Source of the DNA: Ephemerocybe angulata
Lineage: Eukaryota > Basidiomycota > Agaricomycetes > Agaricales > Psathyrellaceae
Length of the DNA: 64,000 bases
Assembly (NCBI GenBank): GCA_013368325.1
Contig: JAACJK010000163.1
Coordinates: 2,232,001-2,296,000, forward strand
Direction: 5' to 3'
Shown: positions 1-11,044 of the stretch, piece after piece
Layout of the letters: each line of letters starts with the position of its first letter
Numbering within the stretch: position 1 is the stretch's first letter
Position numbers and translations under genes: made by a program
The notes under the pieces: generated by a model
Seen by the model: only the letters and a program-made list of their open reading frames with translations
Database searches by the model: none
Told to the model about the DNA's origin: nothing

Positions 1-1
1 G

Positions 2-3000
2 TTATGTTTGTATTATGCCGGAACGGGGGTTGAGTTCAACATACCCATCCTGTCCTCGGAGGAACGCCGAACACTTATATCCGAGAATCCCGTCGCTGCA
101 GCGCGCTTCTTCCATTTTTTGGTCCAGATGATCTTGAAACACCTGTTTGGCTGGGACGATGATAAAAGAGGCCTGTACGGTACGCCATCTGCATTCTACA
201 GTACTGTTGAGCAGCAAGGTCGCCTCACGCTCCACCTTCACATCTTGCTTTGGATAGCGGGTGGAATGTCTCCACAGGATGTGCGTGACCGCCTCCTTAG
301 CAAAGACACTGACTTCCAGAAGGAGTTGTTTGCCTACATGGAGTCTGCACACCAAGGCGAATTCTCCACCGGTACGCTCGATGAGGTCGCAGCCAGGATT
401 CCGGCCGAGAAGAAGCCCAACGATCTGAAGTCTATCGGACGCGGCATCCATGCCATTGAAGTCCCTCCTGCTACCAAGCCCAAAAAACCTGAAGAGAAGA
501 AGGCTGCAAGTAAGGATTCTGCTAGCGCTAACTACATCGATCCGACAAAGACCCTCCCCGCCCCTCCTCCAACTCCACCATGCAAAGATATAAAAAGCTG
601 CTCTGAAACGTGTGAGAACTGTCTCCTCCACTTGACGTGGTGGGACGCTGTCAAAAGGGTTATAGATGATCTTGTAATTCGATCCAACCTCCACACATGC
701 GACGCTAGCAGGGGATGCCTCGACAAGGACGGTATTTGCAAGGCACGTTTTCCTAGAGAGCTTATTCCAAAGACTGTCTTTGACGAAAAGGATGGACGTA
801 TACTTATGAAAAAGCTTGAATCGAGGATCAACAACTACACCCCCCTTCTAACGTATCTTCTACGCTGCAACTCAGATGTAACATGCATGATGTCGGGTAC
901 AACGATGAAAGCAGTGATCATGTATGTGACGGACTACATCACCAAGGTCAACCTGAAGAGCCACCACGTCTTCTCTGCTGCGTACGACATATTCCAGAAA
1001 AATGCTGATCTTATTGGTGAACACGAGCCCGACGACGACGGTGCACGACGTCTGCTTCTCAAGGTCACTAACTCCCTCACCGCGAGGCTGGAGATAGGAA
1101 GTCCCCTCGCGTGCTTGTACCTTCTGGGGTTCCCAGACCACTATACGAGCCACAAGTTCGTACCCTTCTTCTGGAGGAGGTACGTCAATAGGGTCCAAGC
1201 ATTCTGGGTAAAAGAAACGGAGAAGATGGCAGGGGGGTCCGGATCATCACGCCCAGTTGAGGCAGACGATAGGTACTTGGATGAGCGCGTCATGATAGAC
1301 ATCCGTAAATCAGACGGTGAGGTCATCGCAAGGTCTCATGTTGACGACTACGCGTACAGGCCCGAATGCTACAGCTCAGTAACCCTATACGATTGGATTA
1401 GGTATCACAAGAAACGTACGGTCAGGAAGAGGAAGGCAGGTGTCTCAAAGAAAGCCCGAAGAGATGATGAGGAGGCCGAGGAAGATGATCAACCATCCGA
1501 CCACTCGGAGAGCGATCCTGAGGAAGGATGGGAAGACCTAGCACACATTACCAAGCCTGTAGAAAACGAACCTGCAGCTCCCGCAAAGCCGGGCTCTTAC
1601 CATGCGTTCATGCCTGAGCATCCCCTGTTTGGGACGCACGAAGTACGATGCGACTTCAAGAAGGACGCACCTTTGCCCACCTGGCTTGGAGGAACGGTGC
1701 CCCGCAGCGATCAAGGAGACCGGGAATACTACTGCATGGTGATGCTAACCCTTTTCAAACCGTGGAGAACAGGTCAGGAGTTGAAGAACGGGCCCACAGG
1801 CCTATGGGATGACGCATTTGTTGAGCATACTTTCAGCGCGTTTTACACTCAGGTGATGAAGAACATGAATCTGAAGTATGAATGCCTCGATGCCCGAGAC
1901 GACTACCATTCTCAGCTCGAAACGCACCGCAAGAAAATGAAGCTTGGGTTACCCTTCTTGGAAGAGGAGTGTAGCGATGTGCTAGACCAGTACGACGATG
2001 ACTATATAAACTCCCTCGCGGATGCCTACGACAAAGACGGACATTGCCTCCTTGGAAAAGCCCGACAAGGTAAACTTACTGAGATGTCAGAGGCGTCTAG
2101 GATCATTGCCCCTACCGGATGGTTGGACCGTATGGGGCATCCCGACGTACCCTCGCCCTCTAAGTCAAAGGACTCCGTTGTTGAGCCTGAACCCGCAAAG
2201 GAAGCTGTCGAGACGACGATTAAAGCTCCCTCCAGACGTTGGTGGGATGAATCTGCGGACTCTGAGTCTGACTCTGGATCGGAAGATGAGGACTTGTCAG
2301 AGGGTTCCATCATCCACAAAGACCTCGTAACGTCAGAGAACGCCGCCCAGCATTGGAAAACGGTTGTTGCAAATCAGCGTAAGCTTATATTGACTAAGAA
2401 GAAGAAGCACGCGGCTACTACAACCTCCAAGTCGGATGCCGCTACCACAGCAGGACCTGTATTCGAAGGCGTTAAATTGGTCAAAGGGTCTTACTTGACA
2501 AAGACGTTCAGAGTTGATGAACCCCAGAGAAAGGTTCAAGACCTTATTGATCATGGCGCTATCCAGTGGAAACTAAACAAGGAGCAAGAGCGAGCTTACA
2601 AGATAGTGGCAAACCACGCCACCCTTTCGGGTCCCCAGCAACTACGCATGTATCTCGGCGGGATGGGCGGGACAGGGAAGACACAGGTGATCAAGGCACT
2701 CAAGTGGATGTTCAAGAAGAAGAAGGAGAGTCATCGATTCATTGTGTTAGCACCCACTGGTACAGCAGCCGCTCTGCTTCGGGGTTCAACATACCACTCC
2801 ATGCTTGGCATGCGAACGGCTGGTAAGAAGGCAAAGCGCGAAAGTGATGACTGTGGAGTCAGGGAAGAGTCTCTCAGCGTGGCACAGGCCCAGCAGCGTC
2901 TTTCTGGTGTCGACTATGTATTCATCGATGAGGTATCCATGGTCTCCTGCGAGAATCTCTACGCCATCAGTTCCCGACTCGCCGACATCACTGGTAGAGC

Positions 3001-5404
3001 AGACCTGCCGTTCAGAGGGAAGAGCTTGATTCTTGCTGGAGACTTTGCTCAATTACCACCCGTTGGTGGCGTCGCCCTCTACCGGCCCACTATCACAGAT
3101 AAAGCACTCGCAAGCAGAGCATCGGCCGGGAAGAGTCTACATCAGCAGAAGGTAGCCATCGGGAAGTTCATATGGCACCAGGTCTGTGTAGTGGTAATAT
3201 TGAAGCAAAACATGCGTCAGACGCTGGAAGGCGGCCCCGATGCCCGGTATCGACGGGCCCTTGAGAACATGAGGTATGGGGCCTGCGATGAAGAAGACTT
3301 TGCATTCCTTCGCACTCTCATCGCTAGGCGAGGGAGCGAGACCAAATGCCTTTCCCTCCCAATCTTTCGCAACGTGTCGATTATCACATCGAGAAACAGC
3401 TACAAGGACAGATACAACGAGCTTGGGTGCGAAAGTTTCGCAAAAGGCCGAGGGGAGACTCTACATACCTTCCATTCTGTGGACTTCATGGCGAATAACA
3501 AGGACGAAACAGCTGACAAGAAAAGGTTGGGTAAGCGAAAGGCAACTAAGGTTGGTCTTCCAGAATCGCTGCAGCGCTTGCTTTGGACACAGGAACCTCA
3601 TACTAGCGACCATATTCCGGCCGTCTTGAAATTGTGCAAGGGAATGCCCGTCATGCTGCGCAACAACGATGCGACAGAACTTTGCATCACCAAAGGCCAG
3701 GAAGGGCTGGTAGTTGGATGGGACAGCCGCCCTGGGAAGTACAACACCCAAACGCTGGAGACAGTATATGTCAAGCTGCTGGACCCCCCAAAATCTGTAA
3801 GCTTACCAGGCCTGGACAAGAACGTGGTCCCAATCACGAAGAGCAAAACGGAGATCTCTTGTGACATGCCTGACGGAAAGCCGAAAGGCGGACTGGCCAT
3901 AGAGCGACAACAAGTCAATATCCTCCCCAACTTCTCTATGACAGACTACGCATCGCAGGGAAAATCCCGAACGGTCAATATCGTGGACCTTAGCATGGCG
4001 CCTGACGTTCAAAATGTCTACACAGCACTTTCCCGAAGCCGTAGTGCAGAAGGAACCGTGATAGTTCAGAGCTTTAGTATGCGAAAGCTGATAGGTTCTG
4101 GCATAGATGGATATCAGCGCCAGGAATTTAGAGAGCTTGCTTGGTTGGACAAGATCACCGAAATGCAGTACGAGGAAACCCTTCCTGAGGGGGTCAAAGG
4201 CGATATGAGGTACCCGTTGATCAAGAGCTTTAGGGCGTTAGCCGGGACCCAGCCCGCCATCACGGAAGACCCGAACCTCCTTGAAGGTATCGTGGAGCCC
4301 AAACGCAACAAGAACCGTGTCATTCATAACGAGGAGTTCTCGAAGAGCAACATTCTATGGAACAGCAAAGCGCTAAGCTATCCACAAGCCCCAAAGGACA
4401 AGCGAAAACGGCAAGGGAAGAAGGGAAAAGGGGCCGAGGAAATAAACCGTTTGACCGACTACAACGACAGCACAGGCCACACCACAAAGAAGGCCAGGGG
4501 AGAGTCCAGAGAGGGAGACCCAGACTCACCAGATGGATTTATCTGGGATTCTAAAAGCTACAGTTGCGCGTATGATGCACTTTTTACTGTCTTGTACAAC
4601 ATATGGACACCGGCACCGGACGTGTGGGGCCCGAGGCTAAGAGGGCTGACGCCCATGATGAAGGAGCTCGTACAGAACTTCACCCAGATATCAGACGGGA
4701 CACTGACGATGGAGGAAGGTCGAGACAACATGCGTGAGTTGCTGTTTCGTACGATGCCTGAAGAATTCCCGAAAGGTCGTCAATTCGCTTCCATCGATGT
4801 CCTTGTGAGGACCATGCTTGAATCGGATGAAATATTTGGTGCTACAAAGGAGGTCTGCATTGCGTGCTCCTACACCAGCCCTGAAGACGGGAGCAACGGC
4901 GTTGTTCTCTACACGGTCACCACACTCCGCCCGAACACAAATCGCACCAAAAGGCCTGGCTCCCTCGCCAAAACCGGTATCGAAGACGCGCTGTATTCAC
5001 AGGCCACAAGCACCCCTGACGTGTGTCCCAACTGTGCAAATCGTCTTGGGACGTTCTCCTTCATGTGGCGCCAGATGGATATCGCAGTCTTCCCCGACTT
5101 ACTGGCATTGGAATTGGCTGACAACGATGTTCAACGCTTGGAGCCGATGCTTCGCTTGCCTTCCACGCATGGTCATTGCCTCTTGAGTTTGAGAGGGGTT
5201 ATTTACCACAGCACGCTTGGCGGTCACTTCACTTCTCGTGTCGTTGATCCTTCTGGTGGGGTATGGTATCACGACGGGGCCGTCACAGGAAGGGATCTCG
5301 TTTACGAATCCCTTCTAGTCGGGGGAGATCAAGACAACGAGTGGCTTAACACGGGTCCACAAGACTACAAGCGCGTGTGGGCAATTTACGGGAGACTGCA
5401 GTAG
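2..5404 (+). CDS. Helitron Rep/Pif1 helicase with C-terminal USP-like domain (5' truncated by window)
   Basis: This is the rolling-circle transposase of Helitron 1. The frame is already open at base 2, and the first residues align with about residue 1150 of the Helitron 2 protein, so some 1,150 N-terminal residues lie outside the window. Visible in order, counted from base 8: the Rep metal-binding motif LTLHLHILLW near residue 76; the double-Tyr motif MYVTDYITK near 304; Walker A GGMGGTGKT near 884; Walker B FIDEVSM near 971; further Pif1/RecD-type motifs to about 1370. A charged linker follows. Then comes a Cys box SCAYDA near 1518, CxxC pairs (CIAC, CPNC) and a His box GGHFTSR near 1737, a layout like peptidase C19. 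No stop interrupts about 1,800 codons, so the copy could be active. Codon use is balanced to GC-rich, unlike its AT-rich relative at 17-25 kb. Confidence 0.9.
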   Translation, partial: LCLYYAGTGVEFNIPILSSEERRTLISENPVAAARFFHFLVQMILKHLFGWDDDKRGLYGTPSAFYSTVEQQGRLTLHLHILLWIAGGMSPQDVRDRLLSKDTDFQKELFAYMESAHQGEFSTGTLDEVAARIPAEKKPNDLKSIGRGIHAIEVPPATKPKKPEEKKAASKDSASANYIDPTKTLPAPPPTPPCKDIKSCSETCENCLLHLTWWDAVKRVIDDLVIRSNLHTCDASRGCLDKDGICKARFPRELIPKTVFDEKDGRILMKKLESRINNYTPLLTYLLRCNSDVTCMMSGTTMKAVIMYVTDYITKVNLKSHHVFSAAYDIFQKNADLIGEHEPDDDGARRLLLKVTNSLTARLEIGSPLACLYLLGFPDHYTSHKFVPFFWRRYVNRVQAFWVKETEKMAGGSGSSRPVEADDRYLDERVMIDIRKSDGEVIARSHVDDYAYRPECYSSVTLYDWIRYHKKRTVRKRKAGVSKKARRDDEEAEEDDQPSDHSESDPEEGWEDLAHITKPVENEPAAPAKPGSYHAFMPEHPLFGTHEVRCDFKKDAPLPTWLGGTVPRSDQGDREYYCMVMLTLFKPWRTGQELKNGPTGLWDDAFVEHTFSAFYTQVMKNMNLKYECLDARDDYHSQLETHRKKMKLGLPFLEEECSDVLDQYDDDYINSLADAYDKDGHCLLGKARQGKLTEMSEASRIIAPTGWLDRMGHPDVPSPSKSKDSVVEPEPAKEAVETTIKAPSRRWWDESADSESDSGSEDEDLSEGSIIHKDLVTSENAAQHWKTVVANQRKLILTKKKKHAATTTSKSDAATTAGPVFEGVKLVKGSYLTKTFRVDEPQRKVQDLIDHGAIQWKLNKEQERAYKIVANHATLSGPQQLRMYLGGMGGTGKTQVIKALKWMFKKKKESHRFIVLAPTGTAAALLRGSTYHSMLGMRTAGKKAKRESDDCGVREESLSVAQAQQRLSGVDYVFIDEVSMVSCENLYAISSRLADITGRADLPFRGKSLILAGDFAQLPPVGGVALYRPTITDKALASRASAGKSLHQQKVAIGKFIWHQVCVVVILKQNMRQTLEGGPDARYRRALENMRYGACDEEDFAFLRTLIARRGSETKCLSLPIFRNVSIITSRNSYKDRYNELGCESFAKGRGETLHTFHSVDFMANNKDETADKKRLGKRKATKVGLPESLQRLLWTQEPHTSDHIPAVLKLCKGMPVMLRNNDATELCITKGQEGLVVGWDSRPGKYNTQTLETVYVKLLDPPKSVSLPGLDKNVVPITKSKTEISCDMPDGKPKGGLAIERQQVNILPNFSMTDYASQGKSRTVNIVDLSMAPDVQNVYTALSRSRSAEGTVIVQSFSMRKLIGSGIDGYQRQEFRELAWLDKITEMQYEETLPEGVKGDMRYPLIKSFRALAGTQPAITEDPNLLEGIVEPKRNKNRVIHNEEFSKSNILWNSKALSYPQAPKDKRKRQGKKGKGAEEINRLTDYNDSTGHTTKKARGESREGDPDSPDGFIWDSKSYSCAYDALFTVLYNIWTPAPDVWGPRLRGLTPMMKELVQNFTQISDGTLTMEEGRDNMRELLFRTMPEEFPKGRQFASIDVLVRTMLESDEIFGATKEVCIACSYTSPEDGSNGVVLYTVTTLRPNTNRTKRPGSLAKTGIEDALYSQATSTPDVCPNCANRLGTFSFMWRQMDIAVFPDLLALELADNDVQRLEPMLRLPSTHGHCLLSLRGVIYHSTLGGHFTSRVVDPSGGVWYHDGAVTGRDLVYESLLVGGDQDNEWLNTGPQDYKRVWAIYGRLQ

Positions 5405-5509
5405 TGTAATACAGCATGTATGTAACACCGTAGTAAAAGCAAATACCTTCGCCTGCCTGGCAGATTCTCTCAGTCTGTACATCCTCAGGAGATCTCGGAT
5501 CAATTGCTG

Positions 5510-7123
5510 ATGGACCGCACAGGACCAAACACACGGCTCATTTTGCATGGCGCTCCGACGATCACCTTGGGCGCTTCTCACTATTACATTGCACCCCTCG
5601 CAATTTGGAGGATGGTAAAGACGATTGATTTGTCGGATATACTCAACGTTCAGATAGTAAGTAGACCTCCTCCCTCCGTCCCGTAATGCCCTGACCATGA
5701 TCTTATCTCACTAGGTGAGCAACAACCCCGTCCCGTGGTTTGACGGTAAAGCGCCGCTCGCTCGATTGGAAATATTGTAACTCACGGGCTGCCTAACAGC
5801 GGAAAAGAAAATCCTGTGGGAAAGGGAGAACGTGGTAGCTCAGATAAGAGAGGATGACGCAGACGCCCAGTTATACATGGTGCACCATGCAGTGCGTCAA
5901 GTTAAAGCTTCTTTACGGGAAACGGCGCTGACCAGTGGTGATATCCAGCTTCCGTGGTGGGACGTTCCTGGGCATATAGCCATGCTTGCCAGGGTTGCTA
6001 TCCTCGAGCAAGACGGGCGTTTCAAGGCGCTTACCTCTATCGCTTGGTGCCCGAGATTCGTCGATCGCCTGTTCGTCCGGGTCGGGAATCGTATGGTGTT
6101 GGACATGTTTCTGAAGGCCATTCCCGACCCCTACTATGGCTTGGCATCAAGGCCTCCTGTCACTCAGGTTCCTGGGGATATATTTTCCCTCTTCGACGAG
6201 AGGTTGAATTACCCTGAAACGTCTGTCGGAACGTGGCTCGACTTCTACCATCTACAACAGGATGCAGATGGCCAGGACCGCATATATCTTCTTCGAGGGT
6301 TTATCACTCGGTCCGGTCCAGAATGGCAAAAGGCCCGCCTCGCATGCTTGCCCGTTGTTACGCCACACGCCCAACCCGCATTGGCACGGGCGAAGGACGC
6401 CAGAGCTGCATTCGGCGCCAATCGGGTCTTAGAGCTGGACGACCTCCACTACGTCCTCCCCATGGGGACGAAGACCTACCGTACCTTCTTTGGAGGTCTC
6501 GAGTTGATAGACATCAACGTCAAGCAGGCCATGCCTCCAAGCCGGCCCTCAGAGATTAACACCTCCCTCTACAAGCAGGCATTCGTCAACAACCCTCGGA
6601 CGGCACCCAGTGATCCCGATCCATGGCCTTTTGCAGAGCGCAAGCTGTCAGACTTCTACCGGTCCGCATATCGGTTCCCTCTCGGGCATGCTGCTCAGGT
6701 CGTGTACGGACCTTTCCTGGGCCATGTCCTCGCGCTGAGATCCAGTGCCCCGCACTTCGGGCCAGAGGTCGACACCGATGAGGCCTATGTGGTGGGGCTC
6801 GAGGCCGATCTCGAAACTGCGGATGCCCGGGAAGAGACTTTCACGATCAATGTCACGTATCTTTGTGGTCAGATCCGAAGGGGTGACTTGGTTGTCTACA
6901 ACCCGTCTCCCGGGGGGCCGGCGACTATGACGCGCTTGGGGTGGGTCGAGAAGGAGTTGAACCCGGGAAACTACCTGGTCAGGGACAACGAGACGGTACG
7001 TACTCATACCTGATAACGTGTCCCCCATTTCTGATGCGTCACATTTAACAGGGCGCATTGCGCGATGTCGCCCAGCTTGACACCGGTTTGGTCGTCACAA
7101 AAGTGTTCGAATTCCACGGTTAG
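5510..7123 (+). CDS. Unrecognised multi-exon gene inside Helitron 1
   Basis: I do not recognise this family. Four exons fit well: 5510-5656, 5715-5745, about 5802-6994 and about 7052-7123, joined by introns with GTAAGT/CTAG, GTAAAG/ACAG and GTACGT/ACAG borders that keep one frame of about 480 codons. The start at 5510 is the first ATG in the extended frame. The protein is soluble-looking, with no signal peptide or membrane segment, and is rich in aromatic and Pro residues (for example PWWDVPGH and the motif TYRTFFGGLELIDIN). It begins 105 bp after the helicase stop on the same strand and ends about 100 bp before the Helitron 3' hairpin, so it lies within the element. It could be a captured host gene or a regular accessory gene of this Helitron lineage; its spliced structure favours capture as DNA. 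Confidence 0.65.
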
Positions 7124-7226
7124 GATTACAATGTAATCACAAATGTGTTCAATATGTCTGTAGTAATAATACTGTACTATCTGGTTATCCGTCTCTACAG
7201 CTCCGGAAAGAAAAGAACTAAGTAAA

Positions 7227-7262
7227 GACTCGGAACCGCCGTGCGAAGCAGCGGCCCTCTAG
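7227..7262 (+). repeat. Helitron 1 3' terminus: subterminal repeat plus hairpin and CTAG
   Basis: The box GACTCGGAAC (7227-7236) is followed by the 18-nt hairpin GCCGTGCGAAGCAGCGGC (7238-7255). This folds as GCCG/CGGC plus TGC/GCA, with loop GAA and one bulged G. CTAG lies at 7259-7262. The Helitron 2 end has a near-identical box and a hairpin of the same length and shape. Confidence 0.65.
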
Positions 7263-7581
7263 CCCAAGTCAGAACTGCAGACGCTGGCCACAGAAACCCA
7301 CAAACGGACATCGCCGTGTGGCGGTGCCTCAAATCAAACCCCGCAAACATTGCGATCTCAGACACACATCGCCGCCGTCGACAACGACGACGACGACACG
7401 AGATCTAGCGATCTCGACGACGGAGGCGACCCCAACGCTGCGCCGCGACCACGCTGAACAACGCCCTCACGACCTGCGACGACGCCCCCATTCGACCCAG
7501 CTTCGGTGACATCGCCTCCATTCTGATCGTCACCGCCGGTGGCCAAAGCTTCGACCTAATACCGGAAATCTCTGGGTCGTC

Positions 7582-10328
7582 ATGTCTTACCACCAGGTGT
7601 CGCAGAACTCGCTGACACCATCGCGTCCGGCACCCCAAGCACCGCGGCGCAACGACCAACTTTACGCAACAGGCCCTGCCCCCTCCAACCCGGGCTACAG
7701 CAATTCGTTCAACATGAACTACAACTCGCAGTCCTCAGGGTCGTCCTATAGCAACCTGTCATACTCGGGGATTGGTGGAACGCCCAACCGAGGTTCAGAC
7801 GACACCATGAACACTCAAATCATCCGTAACGGGACTGTGAGCATGAAGGAGGACGGCTTTGGTAACTGGTTATGGCAGAGGAAATGGCTGGTGCTGAAGG
7901 AGCAGACGTTGAGTGTGCACAAAAGCGAGGTACGCCCCTTTTGTTTCGGGTCTTTCGTGCTTATCGAGCGCTTTGGATCATAGAATGCGCCTACCCAAAA
8001 CACCATCTACCTACGCGATATTTCGAACGTCGAGCGGACAGATTTGAAGCCATACTGCTTGTTATTGGAGACCAAGGATAAGCGCTACTTCCTGTCGCTC
8101 AAGAACGACGAAGAACTCTACGGCTGGCAAGATGATGTCTATTCCCGAAGCCCTTTGATGGGTGTAAGCAGTCCTACCAACTTCGTTCACAAGGTCCATG
8201 TTGGCTTTGACCCGGTCTCAGGAGCGTTCACTGTGAGTAGGCACTGTGGGCGGGTGGTACGGCGCTAATGCCAAACGACAGGGCTTACCCGAACAATGGA
8301 GCAAGCTGTTGACCAAATCCGCCATCACGAGAGAGGATTACGCCAAAGATCCTCAAGCTGTGCTTGACGTACTCGAGTTTTACACCGATCGCCAGAAGCA
8401 GGAGCTCGAAGATATCACAGTCGGTGCGCCACCTCGCTTCAATGCAGGCACCGGTCTCGGGGGGATGGGCAAGATCAGTCCTGATGCACCGCGACCCTTG
8501 CCGAAGCGACAAGAGACGTCCCCCCCTGGTCTGACTGGAGGCAGCAGCGATAACCTTCCGAGCGCTGCTGCTCGTGCCGCGGAACATGTTAATGGATCCC
8601 ATGTCGCTAATGCCATCTCCTCAGTGCAAGGTCCCCGCGGCCCGCTCCCCATTCCATCTCTTCCCCAAGCCTCCCGGCCACCCCCTCCCCGCCCAGTTGT
8701 GTCCAACCGTCCTGCCCCCCAACCTCCCCGAGACGTTACACCCTCGTCTGATGAGCTCCGCTCGCGCAACAGGCCTAATGGACCAACCCCGCCACCGGGT
8801 TCCAATCTTCCTTCACGCAAAGAATCGCTTCCCACACCACCCTCCATCCAGTCTTCTGTCAGCCAGAGCAGGCAACAAGAGCAGCAACGGTTGGCGGAGC
8901 AACGGAAGCAGGAACAGCAAGATGAACGGAGGCGCCAGCAGGAAGACCGAGAGCTGCGTGACCGCGAAGATCGACAGGCCGCCCAGCAGAGGTCGGAGGC
9001 TTCGCGCCCGCCCCTGGGTCCCCCATCGAAATCATCGCCCGCCACATCCTCTCCTGCCACTCAGCCCGCTACAGGCCCTGCTGGCGCTCTTGAAGGGCCA
9101 CCGCCCGTTCTTCCCCTTCAGCCCAAGAAGGTGCAGATCCAGCAACAGGAAAAGCCTGTCAAGCCCGCTGGCGTTGCTGCCGCCGCCGCGGCCTTGGAAA
9201 AGCCGAAGGAGAAGAGGATTAGCACGATGACTGAGGTGCAGATCATGGAGAAGTTGCGCCAGGTTGTTACCGATGAGGATCCCAAAGCGATATATAGCAA
9301 GATCAGGAAGGTCGGCCAGGGGTAAGCTTTTAGATTCTCTTATTTATTTTCAATCACTGATAGGCGTTAACAGTGCTTCTGGCCACGTCTATGTCGCTAA
9401 AGAGCTCGCCACCGGCAAGAAGGTCGCGATCAAGGAGATGGACCTCTCACATCAGCCTCGCAAGGAGCTCATCGTTAATGAGATTCTCGTCATGAAGGAG
9501 TCGCAGCACCCCAATATCGTCAACTACCTCGATTCATATCTTGTTAAGAACAACGAGCTGTGGGTCGTTATGGAGTACATGGAGGGTGGTGCGTTGACCG
9601 ACATCATCGAGAACAACACCCTCGTGGAGGATCAGATTTCTAGTATCTGCTTCGAGGTACGTCGGCGTATGCTTCTCGTTGGTATGGCTGCTGACTCCCT
9701 GTTCGATTAGACCTGTAAAGGTTTGATGCATCTCCACAGCCAGAGTATCATCCATCGTGATATCAAGTCCGATAACGTTCTCCTCGATGCCCATGGCCGA
9801 GTCAAGATCAGTAAGCATACGCTAATTTCGCCCAAACGAATGCCCACTCATGTCCCTCATAGCGGATTTCGGTTTCTGCGCCAAACTAACTGACCAGAAG
9901 TCGAAGCGTGCGACCATGGTCGGAACGCCGTACTGGATGGCGCCGGAGGTCGTGAAGCAGAAGGAATACGGGGCGAAGGTTGATATCTGGTCTCTTGGTA
10001 TCATGGCGATCGAGATGATCGAGAACGAGCCACCATACCTCGACGAAGAACCTTTGAAAGCGTTGTACCTCATCGCCACGAACGGTACCCCCACCCTGAA
10101 GAAGCCTGAGGCGCTAAGTCGCGAGCTGAAGAGCTTCTTGGCCGTTTGTCTCTGTGTAGATGTTTCGAGCCGAGCGACTGCCGACGAGCTCCTGAGCGTA
10201 AGTTCACCACTTCGTCGATGAATTTGTTGATGTATGCTAATTCGTTTCTTTAGCACGAGTTCCTGCAGAAGGCTTGCGGCCCTTCGGGACTGGCGCCGTT
10301 GCTGCGATTCAAGTCCAAGCAGCCATAA
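7582..10328 (+). CDS. CLA4: PAK-family Ser/Thr kinase, Cla4 type (PH-CRIB-kinase)
   Basis: This is a p21-activated kinase of the Cla4 type, acting downstream of Cdc42/Rac in polarity, septation and hyphal growth at the cell cortex. Seven exons: 7582-7929, 7984-8232, 8282-9321, 9374-9656, 9711-9810, 9863-10197, 10254-10328, giving 809 residues. A PH domain spans about residues 85-170, and a CRIB motif (ISSP-like start, [13 protein letters not shown]) lies near 175-200. A long Pro/Gln-rich linker with an RQQE-type coiled stretch follows. The kinase domain runs from about 537 to the end, with glycine loop GQGASG, VAIKE lysine, HRDIKSDN catalytic loop, DFGFC and MAPE. The PH domain separates it from Ste20-type kinases, which lack one. 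The ATG at 7582 is the first in frame, after a region without ATG-led coding signal. The gene looks intact and is the clearest host gene on the left side. Confidence 0.93.
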
Positions 10329-11044
10329 ATCTTCTCTGCACTGTTACTTTTCTTTTGCGGATCTCTTTTTTTATATCACCAATTCTCTCGGAGCCTGGAT
10401 ACGATTATTCATCTCTTTCCCCATGAACTACTATTCTGATCTTCTCGTTCTTGTTCGTTCCCTACCTTTCTTTGGAGATTCATACTTTTGTGGTCACTGG
10501 AATGCCAAACCCTTGATATCACACCGCCTTCAGTTCTTGTTGCTTGTTCTGCACTTATCTGCTGCACAATATTATATTGTTTGTATCTCTTGTCTTCCTT
10601 CTCACTCTGGGGGCGTATGAATACGGCTTTCCTGTCTTTTCTTGAAACATCTTTCGTTCCTCTTCGTCTTCTCTCGCTTCTGGGTCCTCGTATTCCCCAT
10701 TTCAGCCCGTTACCCCTTCTTGTTCACAGATTGATTCATCTCATCGAATGTATTTGTTCTGGTCTCCAGATCCGTCCTTCTTTGTTTTCAGCCTTGGCCT
10801 ATTGCTGCGGGGAAGCCTGAGAAAGGGGGTCTGCGTGCATGTTCCATTATCTTGCCTCCTCACCACCCTTCTCCGTCGCCATGTGCATGCTTTCTTCTCT
10901 CTAGACTGGGCGCTTGCCTTCAGGCGCGAGGCTATAGAAGCCGTGTAGATGGACTGGCCAGACGTTGTATACTAAGAACTTGGTTTACAAGTACATATGC
11001 AGCTTTATGCCCGCTCGTTGAACGGTTGAACCTGGCGAATCGCG
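10329..11044. other. Intergenic stretch, pyrimidine-rich + strand
   Basis: This lies downstream of the kinase. The + strand is strongly C/T-rich, with many CTT and TTC runs through about 10,930. Open frames are present, but they have skewed composition, no recognisable motif and no splice structure. I see no gene. Confidence 0.5.

Larger units (their letters stand above)
1..7262 (+). mobile_element. Helitron 1, 3' part (left end outside window)
   Basis: The element runs in from the left edge. It holds the Rep/helicase ORF, a second multi-exon gene (5510-7123), and a putative 3' terminus at 7227-7262. The terminus is recognised by its match in layout to the terminus of Helitron 2: a subterminal GACTCGGAAC box followed after one base by an 18-nt hairpin. 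CTAG at 7259-7262 fits the classical Helitron CTRR end, but the next base is C rather than the usual T, and CCCAAG follows, which resembles the last bases of Helitron 2. The exact right border is therefore uncertain by about 6 bp. Confidence 0.7.

Noticed and set aside
7227..7262. Hairpin plus CTAG read as a transcription terminator
   Set aside because: The same structure recurs at the proven end of Helitron 2, and nuclear fungal genes do not use hairpin terminators.
8380..9060. 226-codon - frame inside the Cla4 linker
   Set aside because: Antisense of a Pro/Gln-rich region. The + frame is part of a well-supported kinase gene.
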